Positions 42,728-54,758 of a stretch of 64,000 nt of DNA are shown piece by piece (within the stretch, counting starts at the first letter, position 1; each line of letters starts with the position of its first letter). Below the pieces are notes generated by a model that saw only the letters and a list, made by a program, of their open reading frames with translations, ran no database searches and had not been told where the DNA came from. The stretch is taken from NCBI GenBank assembly GCA_037042185.1, contig JAXQJY010000030.1, forward strand, positions 1,364,001-1,428,000. The letters run 5' to 3'. The stretch comes from Sordariomycetes sp. S80-01Y (taxonomy: Eukaryota; Ascomycota; Sordariomycetes). The translations under genes and the position numbers were made by a program.

Positions 42728-44685
42728 ATGGTGCAAGGTAAGTGGCTGCTGAACACTTCGCGATGCCTCTATTTGGGCTGCGAGGTCTGGTCAAGTCTAC
42801 CCTTGCTCAAGTATTTGTCTCAGAAAACAATCCCGAGCCCGATCATGACGGAGACACTTCTGATGATTGTTCCTTTATAAGGACACCTTTCGGCAATTCT
42901 ATGCCCCGACGCTGCGATCTAGAAGAAGACTTTGCATGGCAAGACAAGGAACCGCTGCAATCAGGCCCTTACGAGTACTCATGCCTTAAACCTGATGAGA
43001 TTCGCCTAGTCTAGCTCTATCCAGGGGAGCCCTCGGACGACATTAATCTTGGTATCGAGACCGTCAAGATTGATGATGTCGAAGAGGACTACGCAGCTCT
43101 ATCCTATGTTTGGGGCGATGCAATTATCACTTCTCCTGTATATGTAAATCGTCACAAGTTCCAGGCGACCGTGAACTTGGTCGGTGCACTGCGTCATGTT
43201 CGACAAATGATGAGGGAGGGTGAATTCTGCGTTTTGTGGATAGACGCCATTTGCATTAACCAAGCAAACATTGAAGAGCGCAATCATCAGGTGAGAATGA
43301 TGAGGCGCATCTACGAACAGCCTGCTTTGGTCATCATCTGGCTGGGTGTCAACCATGGACTGGGGTTGCAGTACCTCAAAGAGCTTGGTGAATGGTACAG
43401 CGGCCGCGACGAGAACCCCATCAGCCAGCAGCAGAAGCGCGACCGCATCGAAGGAGACAAGCATGTGAAGAATCGTTATCAGGAGATGCGCGCTGCAGCT
43501 GCTGTCGTTGCCAATGCGTATTGGAAGCGAGTCTGGACTGTTCAGGAATATTCCTCGCCACAAGCCGGCTTCTTCATGAGCGACGACGTATGGATGGACC
43601 GAGCCATCATGCCAGGCAGCTTGACTATGTACATACAGGCACTCCGTCTGTTACAATGGGTCATGGCGAAGCGAGGCCGAGATGCGAGCTTCGCCGACTT
43701 GGCCGTCATCGCTGTTGAGAGCCTGCAACATAGCGAACTGCTAAGTCTCTTGCGATCTTCTGATAAGCACCAACGAACGAACGAGATGCAGATGTTTAGC
43801 TTCTTCGACATGCTCCTGAAATTTCGGGATTTGGAATCGACCGACTCTCGAGACAAGATTTACGCGCCGCTGAATTTGTCACCGGCTGCAAGTCTTGCGG
43901 ACACGATCCAGGTCGACTACAGCCTCGAAGTCCGAGATCTTTATATTCAAGTTGGTGGGCACTGTTTAAAAGATGAAGAATGGCCTCTGTGTATCCTGGA
44001 AAGTTGCCGACTCGGTGCTGCGGGCGACCTGCCCTCGTGGGTACCGGACTGGCGGACGCTGCCGCGATACATTCTGTCTCGCGACGGGACTACTGGTAAG
44101 CAGGTATTTAATGCTGGCAATGGGCTGTTTCCGCCGTCAACATCGTCCGCGCCTGTTGTTCTTCCAGAAGACTGCCTCCAGCTAGATGGCATTCAGCTTG
44201 GAACCCTAATTCAGCTTTGGCAGCCATGGTTTTCACTCGACATGAAAGATCTGACCGAGCTCACGATCGAAGTGGAAGATCCGCTTAGCATATACCCAGG
44301 CTCGGGAGAAACACTGGCCGAAATCATGCGCAAGATCGTGAGCCCGAAAGATCCCCTTGAAGAACCTGTGGGGTCAACGGAGCTGGTCCTTGTCACACGC
44401 CAGCAGTGGCGATTGAATCGAAAAATTGTGTCGCGCGTCAACCGTAGGAGACTTGCTCGAACCTCGGATGGGTTTGTTGGATTGGTGCCAGCTGAAGCAG
44501 CAGCGTATGACGAGTTGTGGTTGCTTAGAGGTGGAAACGTCTTCCATGTCCTCAGATCTACTGGTTCGGGGAGGCACGTGCTCGTAGGGGAAGCAATCTT
44601 GCATGGACTCATGCATGGCGAGCTTTCGGGCTTCTCAGAGGTATTTGGTCAGCTCCCATCACTGAAGCCAGTCGAGATTGAGTAG
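42728..44685 (+). CDS. HET-domain (heterokaryon-incompatibility) gene with one in-frame TAG
   Basis: The frame encodes a HET-domain protein of the kind that triggers recognition and cell death on fusion of unlike hyphae. A proposed first exon (42728-42737) joins over a GTAAGT intron (42738-42823) to the main exon 42824-44685; the first exon is tentative. Domain landmarks: YAALSYVWGD at about residue 93, then LWIDAICINQ, and the RVWTVQEYSS region, followed by a C-terminal part of about 350 residues with no recognised domain. The frame is intact except for TAG at 43012-43014 (codon 67), immediately inside the typical HET lead-in (YEYSCLKPDEIRLV, stop, LYPGEPSDD). Only two GT dinucleotides lie between 42824 and 43008, and neither can be spliced in frame across the TAG. 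The next in-frame ATG is at 43207 and would lose the first half of the domain. Either a pseudogene or a recoded gene. Confidence 0.75.
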
Positions 44686-45091
44686 GAAAACATGCTGGTG
44701 CTGAATGGGCAGCTGACAGTTGGGTAATCATCATAGTCACCGACTGCGACTCATGTATGGTGTTTGAGGCGTCGAACCCGCAACTATCTGAACTCATCCA
44801 CGCAAGTCACTTACCAACTTATTAGTTCGATACCTGCTCAGCCAATGTTTCTGCCGTCACAGCTTCATGCTTATGATGTGGTGGTATGGCTCTGGGGAGC
44901 ACGTGAACCAATGATACAAGCTCAAGCCACGTGTGGGGCGGCCAAATGAGGCTGGCACCTCCCTCGCCAACTGCCAACGCGGCGCAATTCCATCATCTCG
45001 GCCAGCCTCATCACGCCAAGGAGTTTTCTAACTCCCACTTCCCACCACTCCTTTCTATCGCCCCTGTTCCTCTTCTCTCGAACCCTCCGTC
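44686..45091. other. Intergenic: HET gene 3' flank and promoter of the TMEM115-like gene
   Basis: 406 bp, no further gene. A pyrimidine-rich leader precedes the next start codon. Confidence 0.45.
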
Positions 45092-46248
45092 ATGGCGCCA
45101 CGGCTCAACATCCCACCCGTAACCCGCATCCTCCTCATAGCTCTCCTATTCCAATCCCTCTTGTCCTTCGCAATCCGCTATCGCCAATGGACCGAACACG
45201 CCTCCATCGTGATTCCTTATCTCACGCTCGTCCCCCAACTGTCGATCATATACCCCTGGACGTTCCTCTCGGCCTCCTTGGTTGAATCCAACGTCTTCAC
45301 CTTGGCTGTTGGCGGCGCGACGCTCTTCTACGGTGGACGATATCTGGAGCGGGCGTGGAGTAGTAGGGAGCTAGCCAAATTCCTGGCCTTGGTGGCTGTG
45401 GTCCCCAATGCCGCGACATTCTTGGTGATGGTGGTGCTCTTTACTTTGACGAGGAACGAGAGCTGGACGTACGTTGAACTACCCCTTTGTCTGCAGGATA
45501 GGGGCGGAATGCTAATCTCTGAATCTCTAGCTTGACCGTCATCGCCGGTACAATCTCGATACAGATCTCCTTTCTAGTCGCCTTCAGCCAACTCATTCCC
45601 GCACATACCGTCACCCTCTTCAGGGGCATACTGTCGCTTCGCGTTCCACGCTTCCCGCTCGTGTACCTCGGTCTCGTCACGATTCTGTCGCTCACGCCAC
45701 TTCTATCCAGCGCTTCATTTTGGCTTGCGCTGTTCGGCTTCCTCACCAGTTGGACGTACCTGCGCTTCTATAAGACCGTCTTCCCCGACCTCGAATCGTC
45801 GCAAGGGTCCAGTCTCCGGGGCGATGCGAGCGAAACATTCGCATTTGCTGAGTTCTTCCCCGCTGCAGTGAAACCAGCCGTCGCAGTATTCGCGGACCAG
45901 GTCTTCGAAGCTTTTGTAGCCATGAAGCTGTGTTCTCCTTTCTCGCAGGCGGATATGACCGCCGCAAGGGGCGAGAACTTCGTGCAAAGGGGGACGCCGG
46001 GAAGCGCGCGCGCAGAGGCAGAGAGGAGACGAGCGATCGCATTGAAGGCGTTGGATCAGAGGCTGCACGCCGCGGGCTCGAGCCCTCAGGCCAACCGTTC
46101 TTCGTCGAGGCCGCCGACTCAGGCGTCAGGGCCTGGAGAGAGGGGCCATCAGGCGAATACGCAGACTGCGACTACGAGTCAGCCGGGGGAAATGTTGGGT
46201 GGGACAACGTTTGAACCAGATCACGACGACGATGAAGGGAAGAAATAA
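45092..46248 (+). CDS. TMEM115/DUF1751-type rhomboid-like Golgi membrane protein
   Basis: Two exons, 45092-45468 and 45531-46248, give 364 residues. The N-terminal two thirds hold about five to six hydrophobic segments (for example ILLIALLFQSLLSFAI, FLALVAVVPNAATFLVMVVLF and IAGTISIQISFLVAFSQLIP), and the segments NVFTLAVGGATLFYGGRYLERAWSS and GFLTSWTYLRFYK are typical of the TMEM115 family. These are catalytically dead rhomboid-fold proteins of the Golgi; the human member is linked to retrograde Golgi-ER traffic. The C-terminal 110 residues are hydrophilic and disordered, with an acidic end. No rhomboid Ser-His dyad is visible. The splice joins ESWT to LTVIAGTISI. Confidence 0.88.
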
Positions 46249-49200
46249 GGAGGCCGCGACGGATATTTGCTTATCACAAGTATCTCATGGTCATGACTTT
46301 GGAGTTCACGGGCGATTTCAGGGCAAACCGATCCCCTCGCGTCTGGATTATTACTAGTCTGCTACGGCGACTGGATGATGTTTCCTGTATCATGTAATCT
46401 CAGCGATGTTCAATGTCGAAATATCTACAAAGACGAGTCTTGGTGAGCGCGAAGTCGCAAAGCCAGCGTGCCCGGGGCTCCTAGCGCCAAAGCGATGGTC
46501 TGCGGCTGGGCGAAGCTGTCAGTCCGTAAATTCGCAGGCTTTCAGGGCCAGCAAGCTGTGCTCAATAATATACAGCGCCTAGCCCAAAAAAAAACATGGG
46601 CAAGTCCAAGTAAGGAGGCTCTGGCGTCTTGATTGGACCTGTGACGACTTGCTCTAGTGCGTGGTGTCCCCCTCACACCCTGGATGTCTAGCGCTGAGCC
46701 TCGGTACTTGTGGTATCAACCGTTTGACACGCCATGGACTTGTACAAGTGCCGACCGAGCTGTTCGTGCTGCAGCACACGACGTTTCTGCGCGGTGTGAA
46801 CATTCCGTCAAACAGGTGTGCAGTGTGTTTGAAAATTGGGACAGAATCTCGACCTTAAAGACTGCCTGTTGTTGTCAACCTAGCTCCTTCAAAACAACGA
46901 AAACTAAGAACACGCTGAAACATCAAGCATTGAATGATACTTTCAAGCTGGCGAGGCGCCACTCATCAAAAGACTGCGTTGTGTTCTTGTTGTCTTCTGA
47001 CGTAGGGTAGGGCAACATGATGCCTGGCGTGGATCTGACACGGCTCTGCTTCATTGCGCCGTAGATTGCTGCACTGGTATTTGGGCTGCTAGCCTCAGAC
47101 ATCGCCGGCAGCAGTAATTAGAGACAACAAAGATCAAAAGCACATGGTGCTGGACGGGTCGCATCGCACAGCAGGCAGCCAGGTGAGACACTGTCGCTGG
47201 TGTCTCGTTGCGATGTGTGTGACCAAGTCTGCCGGTGCTGTCTGGATGCACAGGAGGTCAAGCCACAGTTGTGACGGGGTGCCCGATCCGCCAGCGGCCA
47301 CGCATGTCATGGACGATGCCGCGGGCGTTGAAGAGCACAGGGTTAGGCATGTTCACCAAACCGTGACCTCCCCACCATGCTGTCGACTGCTCCCAAGGCC
47401 CACCACCCCAGACATAGTATACTTTCGCCCGATATAACGACCGAACCAAGGGGCGGATGCGAGGTGGTGGCTGGTCGCGCAGGCTGATGCCGTGAGGTGG
47501 ACTGCATGATGGGCCACCATGTACGCGCTGGGTGCACTGCAGCGTCCACCCTGCAGCGTGCAGTGCATCGCGGAGGATGAGGTGCTGGAGCTACGGTAGC
47601 CAACATGACAGCGATGCAGCGGCCAAGATCGAGGCGACACCGAGGAAAAGCAGGTGCTGCCCTTGTAACATCATTAGGATCTCAGCCTGATTTGCGACGC
47701 TGTGGCACAGACAAATCTTCGCGCCGGTGAAGCGGTAGGCGGGTCGCTAGTGCCAGTGCGCGTGCCCCTAACCCGGGCAGGATAGGCCCACGCCCGCGCC
47801 TCCCTCCCCGCTCCCACGCCACCTCCCTCACGAAAACTCTCCTCAGCAACCTCGACCCTTAAGCGGGTCTTCCTTGCATTGCTTGCGGCGGGTCCATGCT
47901 GCTCACCGTCACCGATGGGAAGGTGCCCAGCTCCTACGAACCTTCCATTCCCGAGCATCTTGATCTCACCCTCCTCCATGAAGCGCTGGACCACACCCCT
48001 CTTTTTTCTTCGTCTGATGCGCTGAATCTGTCAGCCCCCAGGTCCGGGAAGTTTAAAGTCCGTCGAGTGATTGCCAGCCCCCCTCCATTGCTTTTCCCAT
48101 CTTGTGCGCGCAGGTCAGCTTGCTCTAGCACTGATGCCGGGGCTGAGACTCCGTACCGCGTGGAGCGCTAGCACCTGCCGCCCGCTTCTTCAGTCTGCTG
48201 ACGACATCCGCCGGCCAACCAACCACCTGTCAATTTCCGCTCCGGTGTCTTGTCCGCCCCTCAACCTAGGCCGGCGGGCCCTGCTGGGCGATTTCTGCCC
48301 CCACTGGACGCCACGATGTGGCGCCGTGTTGTCTCCGTCTCCCAGGGGCTTTTGATTGAGGCGCCCTGAATCTCTTCGTCATCCACCGGCCAAGCTACAC
48401 AACCGAAGTTGGCTATTGCTCTCTTTGCACATTTCCGCCTCAACATAGCGAAGGCACTTTTTCTTGTTTGTGTTTAGGCAACGCCAAACTGCAATATTGT
48501 CTCCAACGGTGCCTGTCCCTGCTTCTTTGCGGAAGGATCAAGACGAGATCCTAACTAAATTCACCACCATAGCCTTCAACCTCTACGGAGGCTTCCACCA
48601 CGCGTGGAGTCACCCAACAGTGCTCAGCTTCTCCATGTCGAAAGTTAAGGCAGAAGCGTCATTCTGTTTGCGGAAGCGCGTCCTCTCCATCTTTGCAGTC
48701 ACCGCGAATTGTCCCTACGAAATCACGTGACGTCAAATTCACGTGGAAACGGATATCGACAGATGTTTGCCGAAGATCTCGCTGAGACCTCTATAGATTT
48801 GGTGTACGGGCGCACACGCTCGCAGACCAAGGACACTCGGGATGTTTGACACGCAGTCAAGTTTCGGAGACACACTTCAAAGTGATCTGCTTGTGCTCCG
48901 TGTTCTGGTGCCTCAGGAAGACATGGGTGCGCATGTCCCTCCGTATCTGAAACACATGGGGCTGACTCGCTCAGAAACCGCCAGTCATGATGCGAAAGGG
49001 AGACGGACGGCATCATCAGCGGCTTCTGGCGGGGGCTAGTTAACGGCATCAGATTAACCCAACAAAGTCAGATCCATGTTTAATTAATGTGAGTTTCGTT
49101 CCAAGCTGGTCTAAACCTTGGCTGTGATGGCTTTGTGTTCGGTGCGCAACGCGGGGAGAGGATTAGGCTCGAATTGGCGGACCTTCTGGATGCATCTGGT

Positions 49201-49984
49201 TCCCGTGGCAGCTTGGAAGCAGCAAGCACTCAGTGTATGTCCACTGGCAGATCTTAAAACTAGCTTGCCAAAGTCGGCATTAAGGGTTTGCGGCTCGTTG
49301 ATGAAGCGAAAAGCCCCGTCATCGCAAGCGCCGGGTCCATAATGTCGACTTCGCGGCAGAGGAGGAAGACACGCCCCCCTGACCGGATGCCCCATATGCA
49401 TGCAGACCTGGACTTGATGTCCCTGTCCAGGCTAGCCTGAGGCCGCTTGGGTGGGTTCGACGCCTCGGCGCCGCCCACATTTGTCGGTTCGGGCGCTCGC
49501 CCCGGGCGTGCGCTAAGCAAAATGCACGGCGTTGTCTGTTCCTTCCCTGCTGGCACTACGTACCGATTCGTGGGTAAGGTGAGTTTGGGAGGCGCGACGG
49601 TTGTTCCTTCCCTGTGCGTTCTTTCCCCCAACTCCTCCATCATTTCTTCCCCTTCTCCCGTTGACCCCATACAACATCGTCAATTCGAACCGTCTCGGTC
49701 GACGTTTGCTCATTAATATCCTGCGCATCAGCGCACTGCCCGTGAATGTTGCATAGCGACAGCAACCCGACTTTTTCCTTCGTCTCGTCTGCGACTGCGG
49801 CTTCCACTGCTGCCCAGTAAGCGACAGGCGTCCCGACCGCCGACCACAGGGCACCGCTGGAGCTTGTCTAGTCACCGCACACGGTTGCCTACTTGCGCCG
49901 ATCATCGTCAGCGTTGTATAATTCTTCAAAGCTGTTAAATTCCGCCTTGCTCCTCTTGCGACAACCACGATCGCATCCGCGAAG
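46249..49984. other. 3.7-kb region without a recognisable gene upstream of CYC8
   Basis: The longest gene-poor stretch in the window. Short open frames on both strands lack conserved-looking content. It is mostly unique sequence with no transposon termini and no tRNA or rRNA gene. A long regulatory region or spliced 5' leader of the CYC8 corepressor gene is the likeliest content; a non-coding RNA is possible. Confidence 0.4.
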
Positions 49985-52798
49985 ATGGCGGCCAACCACC
50001 ATCCCTCTCCGACGGTGATGCAAATGCAGCAGCAACAGCAGCACCATCACCAGCAAGCACCGCCACCACCACCTCCAGGACACCAACAAGGGGGTCACTA
50101 TGCTGCCTCTCCTGCTTCACACCCCATCGCGGCCGTCAACGAGGCAGTTTGGCTGCAGATCGGTATGCACACCACATCGCGTGCGCTCGTATCAGCTTCT
50201 AACTCGTACTAGGCAGCTTCTCTGAACTGTTGCGCGTTCCCGACGAGGCGATGCACGCCTACGAGCGCGCTCTTCAAGCGAATCCTAACTCTACGCAAGC
50301 CATGAACGCCATAGGGATGCTGCTGAAGGGACGCGATCAGTTTGACAAGGCGTTGGAGTTCTTCCGCGCTATTGTCCAGGTGGAACCCACAAATGGCGAA
50401 GCTTGGGGAAATCTTGGTAAGAAGCTTCGAGCCGCATGGCTTTGGGCGCACACGGTTGGCTAACTCGTGCAAGGGCACTGCTACCTCATGTCGGAGTTGT
50501 TACAAAAGGCGTACGACGCCTACCAGCAAGCGCTGATTCATCTCCCTACGCCAAAGGTATGATGCGATACAAATCCGCGTCGATCAGACACTAACAGCCG
50601 CAGGACCCTATGCTGTGGTACGGGATCGGTATATTGTACGATCGATATGGCAGCTACGACTACGCTCAGGAAGCTTTCTCCGAGGTTATGAAGATTCAGC
50701 CCAGTTTCGACAAGGCCAACGAAATTTATTTCAGGCTTGGCATAATATATAAGCAGCAACTCAAGTTTGCTGAGAGTCTGGAGGTCAGTTTGCCAATGCT
50801 TTCGCTAACTCAGTGCTGACATTATCCGCAGTGTTTCAAGTACATTGTGTCGGCGCCGCCAGTTCCATTGTCGCAAGACGATATCTGGTTCCAGATTGGC
50901 CACGTACACGAGCAACAAAAAGAGTTCGAAGCCGCTAAAAACGCTTACAATCGAGTGCTCGAGAACACGCCCAATCACGCCAAGGTTTTGCAACAGCTAG
51001 GGTGGCTCCACCACCAGCAGAGCAACGCTTACGAGACGCAAGAACGAGCCATTCAATATTTGGAGAAATCAGTCGGAGCCGGTAAGTTCGGGCGCGAAGA
51101 ACAGGGCTGGCTTGAACATCGACTAATTCATTTCCAGACCAGCAAGACGCCCAAAGTTGGTACCTTCTGGGCCGATGCTACATGTCACAGCAAAAGTATC
51201 CCAAGGCCTATGAGGCATACCAGCAAGCTGTTTACCGTGATGGCCGCAATCCGACTTTCTGGTGCTCTATTGGGGTCCTTTACTACCAGATCAACCAGTA
51301 TAGGGATGCCCTGGATGCGTACTCTCGTGCCATCAGACTGAACCCATACATCTCGGAAGTGTGGTATGATTTGGGAACACTGGTAAGCCACTTTGTTCCT
51401 GGTCTGGTGAGCATCGCTAACTTTTGGCAGTATGAGTCCTGCAACAACCAAATCACGGATGCATTGGACGCCTATCAGCGTGCGGCTGAGCTTGACCCGG
51501 GGAACCCGCACATTAAGGCCCGTTTGCAGTTGCTTCGCTCTGGTCCTACTAATGGCCAACCACCGCCAGCTGCTCCTCAGCCTGCCGATGTTCACCCCCA
51601 CGCCTACCAGGCGTCAGGGCCACCGGGACCCTCTTGGACAGGCCCGGTGCAGCAACCTCCTAACGGCGAGGCTGCACACACGCCCCAGGGAAGCGCGCCG
51701 GGTGAAGGGTTTGCGGGCCGATTGTCAAATGTCAACCCTCCATCTCAGCCCCCTAACCCCCTAGAACGCCCGTCAGATTACCGTCAGGGCGCTCCGAGCT
51801 TGCAGCGTCAGCCAACACCTCAACAGGACCAACAGATGCGCCAGGGATACAATGAGCTTCTCAGAGGTCCTCCGCGACGCGGACCTTCGCCGCCTCCAGC
51901 CCACCAGTACGGGCAGCATCCACAGCCTCCTCAGTCACAGGGGCCCGCTCATCAGCCAATGCCTGACACTGGTCGTGTCGCGAACCCCAACTACGCCGGT
52001 GCTACGCCCTCTGTTCCCCAGGCGAATGGCGCAACTCCCTTCAGAGCGACGAACAGTCCCCGTCCCGACGGACGTCCCCCCACTGAAAACCAAATGCCTT
52101 CACCCAAGTCTGCTTATCCCCAACATCAGCCAATGTATCCACCTCAGCAAGAAGCAGGACCTCCGCGCCCCGCGGAGGGCGGACCTCCCCCACCCGCTGT
52201 TGCCGAACAGAGAACAGAGTCGCGTCCTGGCTCCGCTGGACCCAAGCGTATGCGAGAATGGGAAGAGGAGAGGGACGTCAAGAAGCCTGCGAACGAGGAG
52301 AATCGGGCAAGGCTGGAGGATGCTCGGCATCGTCGCCCTTCGACACCTTCCCGCGAGGGATTCCGCCGCAACTCGTCTGAGGTCAGACGTACCGAGGAGC
52401 AGCGCCGCGAAGAACAGAGACGTCAAGATGAGCCAAGACACCCCCATGATGCGTACCATCCCTCAGAGGCTGCGCATCACCAAGCGAATCACGCCGTTCC
52501 TCAAGGCCCTAGCTCGGTGGCTTCGACGCCGCACGAGAAACCTCGCGCAGCGGTCACCCCAAAAGAAGAACATTCAGCTGCTGAGCAAACCCCAGCATCC
52601 CAGCCACCCGCAGCACCAGCTCCCGAGCCTGAGCGTGCTGCCAGGAAGATGGATGTCGACGAGGACTACGATGACAGTGGCGACGACGATAAGAAGGCAA
52701 CTGTGGCGAACGGCGCAAGCTCGGCTCCCGCAGAAACCAACACGTCGCCTACGAGCGGATCGGCGAATGGTGGAAGTGCTCCTGCGAAGACGGATTAG
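49985..52798 (+). CDS. CYC8: General transcriptional corepressor Cyc8/Ssn6 (TPR protein)
   Basis: Partner of Tup1 in the Tup1-Cyc8 corepressor. Seven exons (49985-50162, 50213-50416, 50474-50556, 50604-50783, 50832-51081, 51138-51382, 51431-52798) give 835 residues. The N-terminus is Gln/His/Pro-rich. About ten tetratricopeptide repeats follow from the AVWLQIGSF segment (LYRDG-type phrases: AYERALQANPNSTQAMNAIG, WYGIGILYDRYGSYDYAQEAF, DIWFQIGHVHEQQKEFEAAKNAY, WYLLGRCYMSQQKYPKAYEAYQQAV, YDLGTL joined to YESCNNQ). The TPRs bind Tup1 and DNA-bound repressors such as Mig1/CreA-class factors. The C-terminal half is a Pro/Gln-rich disordered tail ending in an acidic DEDYDDSGDDD segment. All intron junctions restore TPR consensus. 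Confidence 0.96.
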
Positions 52799-53350
52799 AT
52801 GTCCCTCGCTTGCTAGCACGAATTCGGATGTAAAGATTTGCCCTTCGGATACCTGGTTGCTTGTGCAATCAAGGTAGCTCAAAAGCCGGCGCTACATGTG
52901 TAAACCAACGGTCTCTCGAATTTTCTATGTCTTGGAGGGGGAACAGTTATGAACGAAAGGCGTGCTCTTGATTTTGGCTACCTTATCAACTGGCAGGCAG
53001 GCAGCAGGCGGCGTGGACACAGCGTGAAATCGCGGAGCCTTGTATAGGAGGGGATTGGTCTGTATTCTTTAGTAACGAAATGAAATGTATCTACTTGATA
53101 ATCAAATCTCGGCGTGATCCTGCAACTTTCGCTCGTCACGGCCTTCACCGAGCGAAACTTGCGTCGGCTGCCCGGTAGCCCTGATGACTGACCCCGCACG
53201 TGACCTACAAGCTCTGACCAATCACACGTGCCCCACTGAACCAACGATTTTCGCCCACGAAAATGCGAGTGCCTTTTCCTGACAGGTCCTCTCCACGGCT
53301 TTCCCAAACTTTTCAACTAACCTCACCACCACCACACAGGCCAGTTCACG
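52799..53350. promoter_or_regulatory. CYC8 3' flank and RPL3 promoter
   Basis: 552 bp. The promoter-proximal part carries CACGTG at 53197-53202, CCAAT at 53218-53222 and a second CACGTG at 53225-53230, roughly 120-155 bp before the RPL3 start. The pyrimidine-rich leader near 53290-53340 is typical for translation-machinery genes. Confidence 0.5.
53197..53230. promoter_or_regulatory. E-box / CCAAT / E-box array upstream of RPL3
   Basis: Two perfect CACGTG palindromes 28 bp apart, with a CCAAT box ending 2 bp before the second. CACGTG is bound by Cbf1-type bHLH factors, which act at ribosomal protein promoters in several fungi, and CCAAT by the HAP complex. Binding is inferred. Confidence 0.45.
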
Positions 53351-54758
53351 ATGTCTGTAAGTCATCATAACACATTCAATTGATCCTCGGGTATCGATGC
53401 TAATACTGTACAGCACCGTAAGTTCGAGGCTCCCCGCCATGGTTCGCTGGCCTTCTTGCCGCGAAAGCGTGCCGCCCGTCACCGCGGTAAGGTGAAGTCG
53501 TAAGTCGCACTGAAATTTATCCTCCCATCTTCAGACAGAAAATTCGGATGGCTGACAGCTCTACCACTTGATAGCTTCCCCAAGGATGACCCCAAGAAGC
53601 CCGTCCACCTCACTGCCACCATGGGCTACAAGGCTGGTATGACCACGATCGTCCGCGACCTCGACCGACCCGGCGCGAAGGCGAACAAGAAGGAGGTTGT
53701 CGAGGCCGTTACTGTCATCGATACCCCACCAGTACGAACAATGCAGCCCGCTTGGCTATGTGCCTATGGCTAACATCTTTTAGATGATCGTTGTTGGTCT
53801 TGTGGGCTACATCGAGACTCCCCGCGGTCTGCGCTCTCTCAGCACCGTCTGGGCTGAGCACTTGGGCGACGAGGTGAAGCGCCGCTTCTACAAGAACTGG
53901 TACAAGAGCAAGAAGAAGGCCTTCACCAAGTACGCTAAGCAGCACTCCGAGAACAGCGGTGCCTCCGTCACCCGCGAGCTCGAGCGCATCAAGAAGTACT
54001 GCACCGTCGTCCGTGTCCTCGCCCACACCCAGATCCGCAAGACCCCTCTCAAGCAGAAGAAGGCCCACCTCATGGAGGTCCAGGTCAACGGTGGCTCCAT
54101 CGCCGAGAAGGTCGACTTCGGCCGCGACCTGTTCGAGAAGCCCGTCAACGTCGACACTGTCTTCGAGCAGGACGAGATGATTGATGTCATTGCCGTCACC
54201 AAGGGTCACGGTTTTAACGGTGTCACTGCCCGTTGGGGTACCAAGAAGCTTCCGCGCAAGACGCATAAGGGTCTGCGTAAGGTTGCTTGTATCGGTGCCT
54301 GGCATCCTAGCCACGTTCAGTGGACTGTTGCCCGTGCTGGTCAGATGGGTTACCACCACCGTACCTCGGTTAACCACAAGATCTACCGCATTGGCAAGGC
54401 CGGTGCTGAGGACTCTGCCTCCACCGACATTGACATCACCAAGAAGCAGATTACTCCGTACGTCTTCAAACTCTTCCGGTCACTGGCTCCGCTAACATTT
54501 CACAGTCTCGGTGGTTTCGTCCGTTATGGTGAGGTCAACAACGACTTCGTCATGGTCAAGGGCTCTGTTCCTGGTGTCAAGAAGCGCGTCATGACCCTGC
54601 GCAAGTCCATGTTCACCCACACCTCGCGCCGCGCCCTTGAGAAGATCAACCTCAAGTGGATCGACACCTCGTCCGAGTTCGGACACGGCGCCTTCCAGAC
54701 GCCCGCGGAGAAGAAGCAATACCAGGGTACGCTCAAGAAGGATCTCGCCACTGCGTAA
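53351..54758 (+). CDS. RPL3: Cytosolic 60S ribosomal protein uL3
   Basis: Five coding exons, 53351-53356, 53414-53499, 53575-53731, 53784-54457 and 54506-54758, give 391 residues (yeast Rpl3 has 387). The first coding exon is just ATG-TCT; the second begins [19 protein letters not shown]. Other fixed points are [56 protein letters not shown] (the tryptophan-finger and basic-thumb region near the peptidyl-transferase centre), [14 protein letters not shown] and [13 protein letters not shown]. Codon choice is strongly biased to C-ending codons, as expected of a highly expressed gene, which produces long antisense shadow frames. Intron richness at the 5' end is typical of fungal ribosomal protein genes. 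Confidence 0.97.

Noticed and set aside
46657-47010. 117-codon open frame in the CYC8 upstream region
   Set aside because: Cys/His/Ser-rich chance composition, no introns or motif, and other frames of similar length overlap.
53715-54377. 220-codon antisense frame over RPL3
   Set aside because: Same codon-bias shadow; RPL3 on the plus strand is unambiguous.
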